The notes beneath the pieces were generated by a model that was not told the origin of the DNA, searched no databases, and saw only the letters and a list, made by a program, of their open reading frames with translations. Below are positions 5,664-5,899 of a stretch of 5,899 nt of DNA, piece by piece. Position numbers and translations under genes: made by a program. Every line of letters starts with the position of its first letter. The first letter of the stretch is position 1. Origin of the DNA: JAQCEJ01 sp046160425 (GTDB lineage: Bacteria; Planctomycetota; Planctomycetia; Planctomycetales; Planctomycetaceae); the NCBI GenBank assembly GCA_046160425.1, contig JBJXGP010000421.1:1-5899 (forward strand), read 5' to 3'.

Positions 5664-5899
5664 TCATTCGTCCTTGGCCTTGATGATGGTGTATTCGGAT
5701 AGCTCCAGCGGTTCGGGGAGTTCATCGGACGAAACACGGATTATCAGTCGAGCATCCTCCGCTTTGATGCCGCTAGCCGCGATGACCAGCTTGAGCCGGG
5801 CGTTCGCCGGAAATTCGCCGATGACATCGCTTTGGACGGTATGCGGGGCGACTCGCCAACCCAGCGCCGGCAGCCGAAGATATTCGGGTTCCCAGTACG
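5664..5899 (-). CDS. Unrecognised protein, C-terminal 77 residues only
   Basis: An open minus-strand frame enters from the right edge and ends at TGA (5666-5664). The visible part starts YWEPEYLRLPALGWRV and ends LSEYTIIKAKDE. It alternates hydrophobic and polar residues (ARLKLVIAASG, ARLIIRVSSDELP), suggesting beta strands of a compact C-terminal domain; no membrane helix or catalytic motif is seen. The composition looks like genuine coding sequence, and the frame conflicts with the longest possible reading of the VWA gene, which supports the later VWA start. It is co-directional with the operon, 100 bases upstream of the chosen VWA start, and no terminator-like hairpin was seen between them, so read-through is possible. 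I do not recognise the family. Confidence 0.7.
   Translation of the reverse strand, partial: YWEPEYLRLPALGWRVAPHTVQSDVIGEFPANARLKLVIAASGIKAEDARLIIRVSSDELPEPLELSEYTIIKAKDE

Noticed and set aside
1..5899. CRISPR array, tRNA, insertion sequence or attachment site.
   Set aside because: I saw no regularly spaced repeats, cloverleaf pattern, transposase motifs or flanking direct repeats on either strand.

Overview
The window reads as chromosomal DNA from a Gram-negative bacterium, most likely a planctomycete. The main reason is the gene order von Willebrand A (VWA) protein, TPR protein, ExbB, ExbD, ExbD. The phrase FFG-x-GG-x-GKRFVYVIDSSSS at the head of the VWA domain and the beta-domain-plus-TPR layout of the second gene are also styles I associate with that phylum. 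This is recall of family style, not a search result. Every gene I can support lies on the minus strand, so transcription runs from high to low coordinates.

Layout in transcription order: (1) 5664-5899, the 3' end of an unrecognised gene cut by the window edge; (2) a 100-base spacer with a sigma70-like promoter; (3) 4529-5563, a membrane-anchored VWA protein; (4) 3441-4523, an exported TPR protein; (5) 2627-3403, ExbB/TolQ-family channel subunit; (6) 2211-2630, a first ExbD/TolR-family protein that appears to start at CTG; (7) 1657-2142, a second, divergent ExbD; (8) two strong stem-loops at and just after that last stop; (9) a 461-base non-coding stretch with a further dyad and a weak promoter; (10) nuoH (complex I subunit H), starting at 1195 and running off the left edge.

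Genes 3 to 7 look like one operon: a 5-base gap, a 37-base gap, a 4-base overlap, then a 68-base gap. ExbB and ExbD form proton-driven inner-membrane motors that normally power TonB or TolA. No TonB or TolA is present here, but the VWA protein has the TonB/TolA topology (short basic N-terminus, one membrane helix, long extracytoplasmic part). Its helix carries the S-x3-H signature by which TonB and TolA couple to the motor. The most economical reading is a motor in which a VWA domain replaces the usual TonB C-terminal domain, helped by a periplasmic TPR protein in the role CpoB has beside Tol-Pal. What the motor acts on cannot be read from the sequence.

Points that stand out are the S-x3-H helix in a VWA protein, Lys at the usual ExbB TM3 glutamate position with a Glu one heptad later, two unequal ExbD proteins sharing an MRIPS N-terminus, a CTG start fused to a TGA stop, and a G8 tract near the end of exbB.
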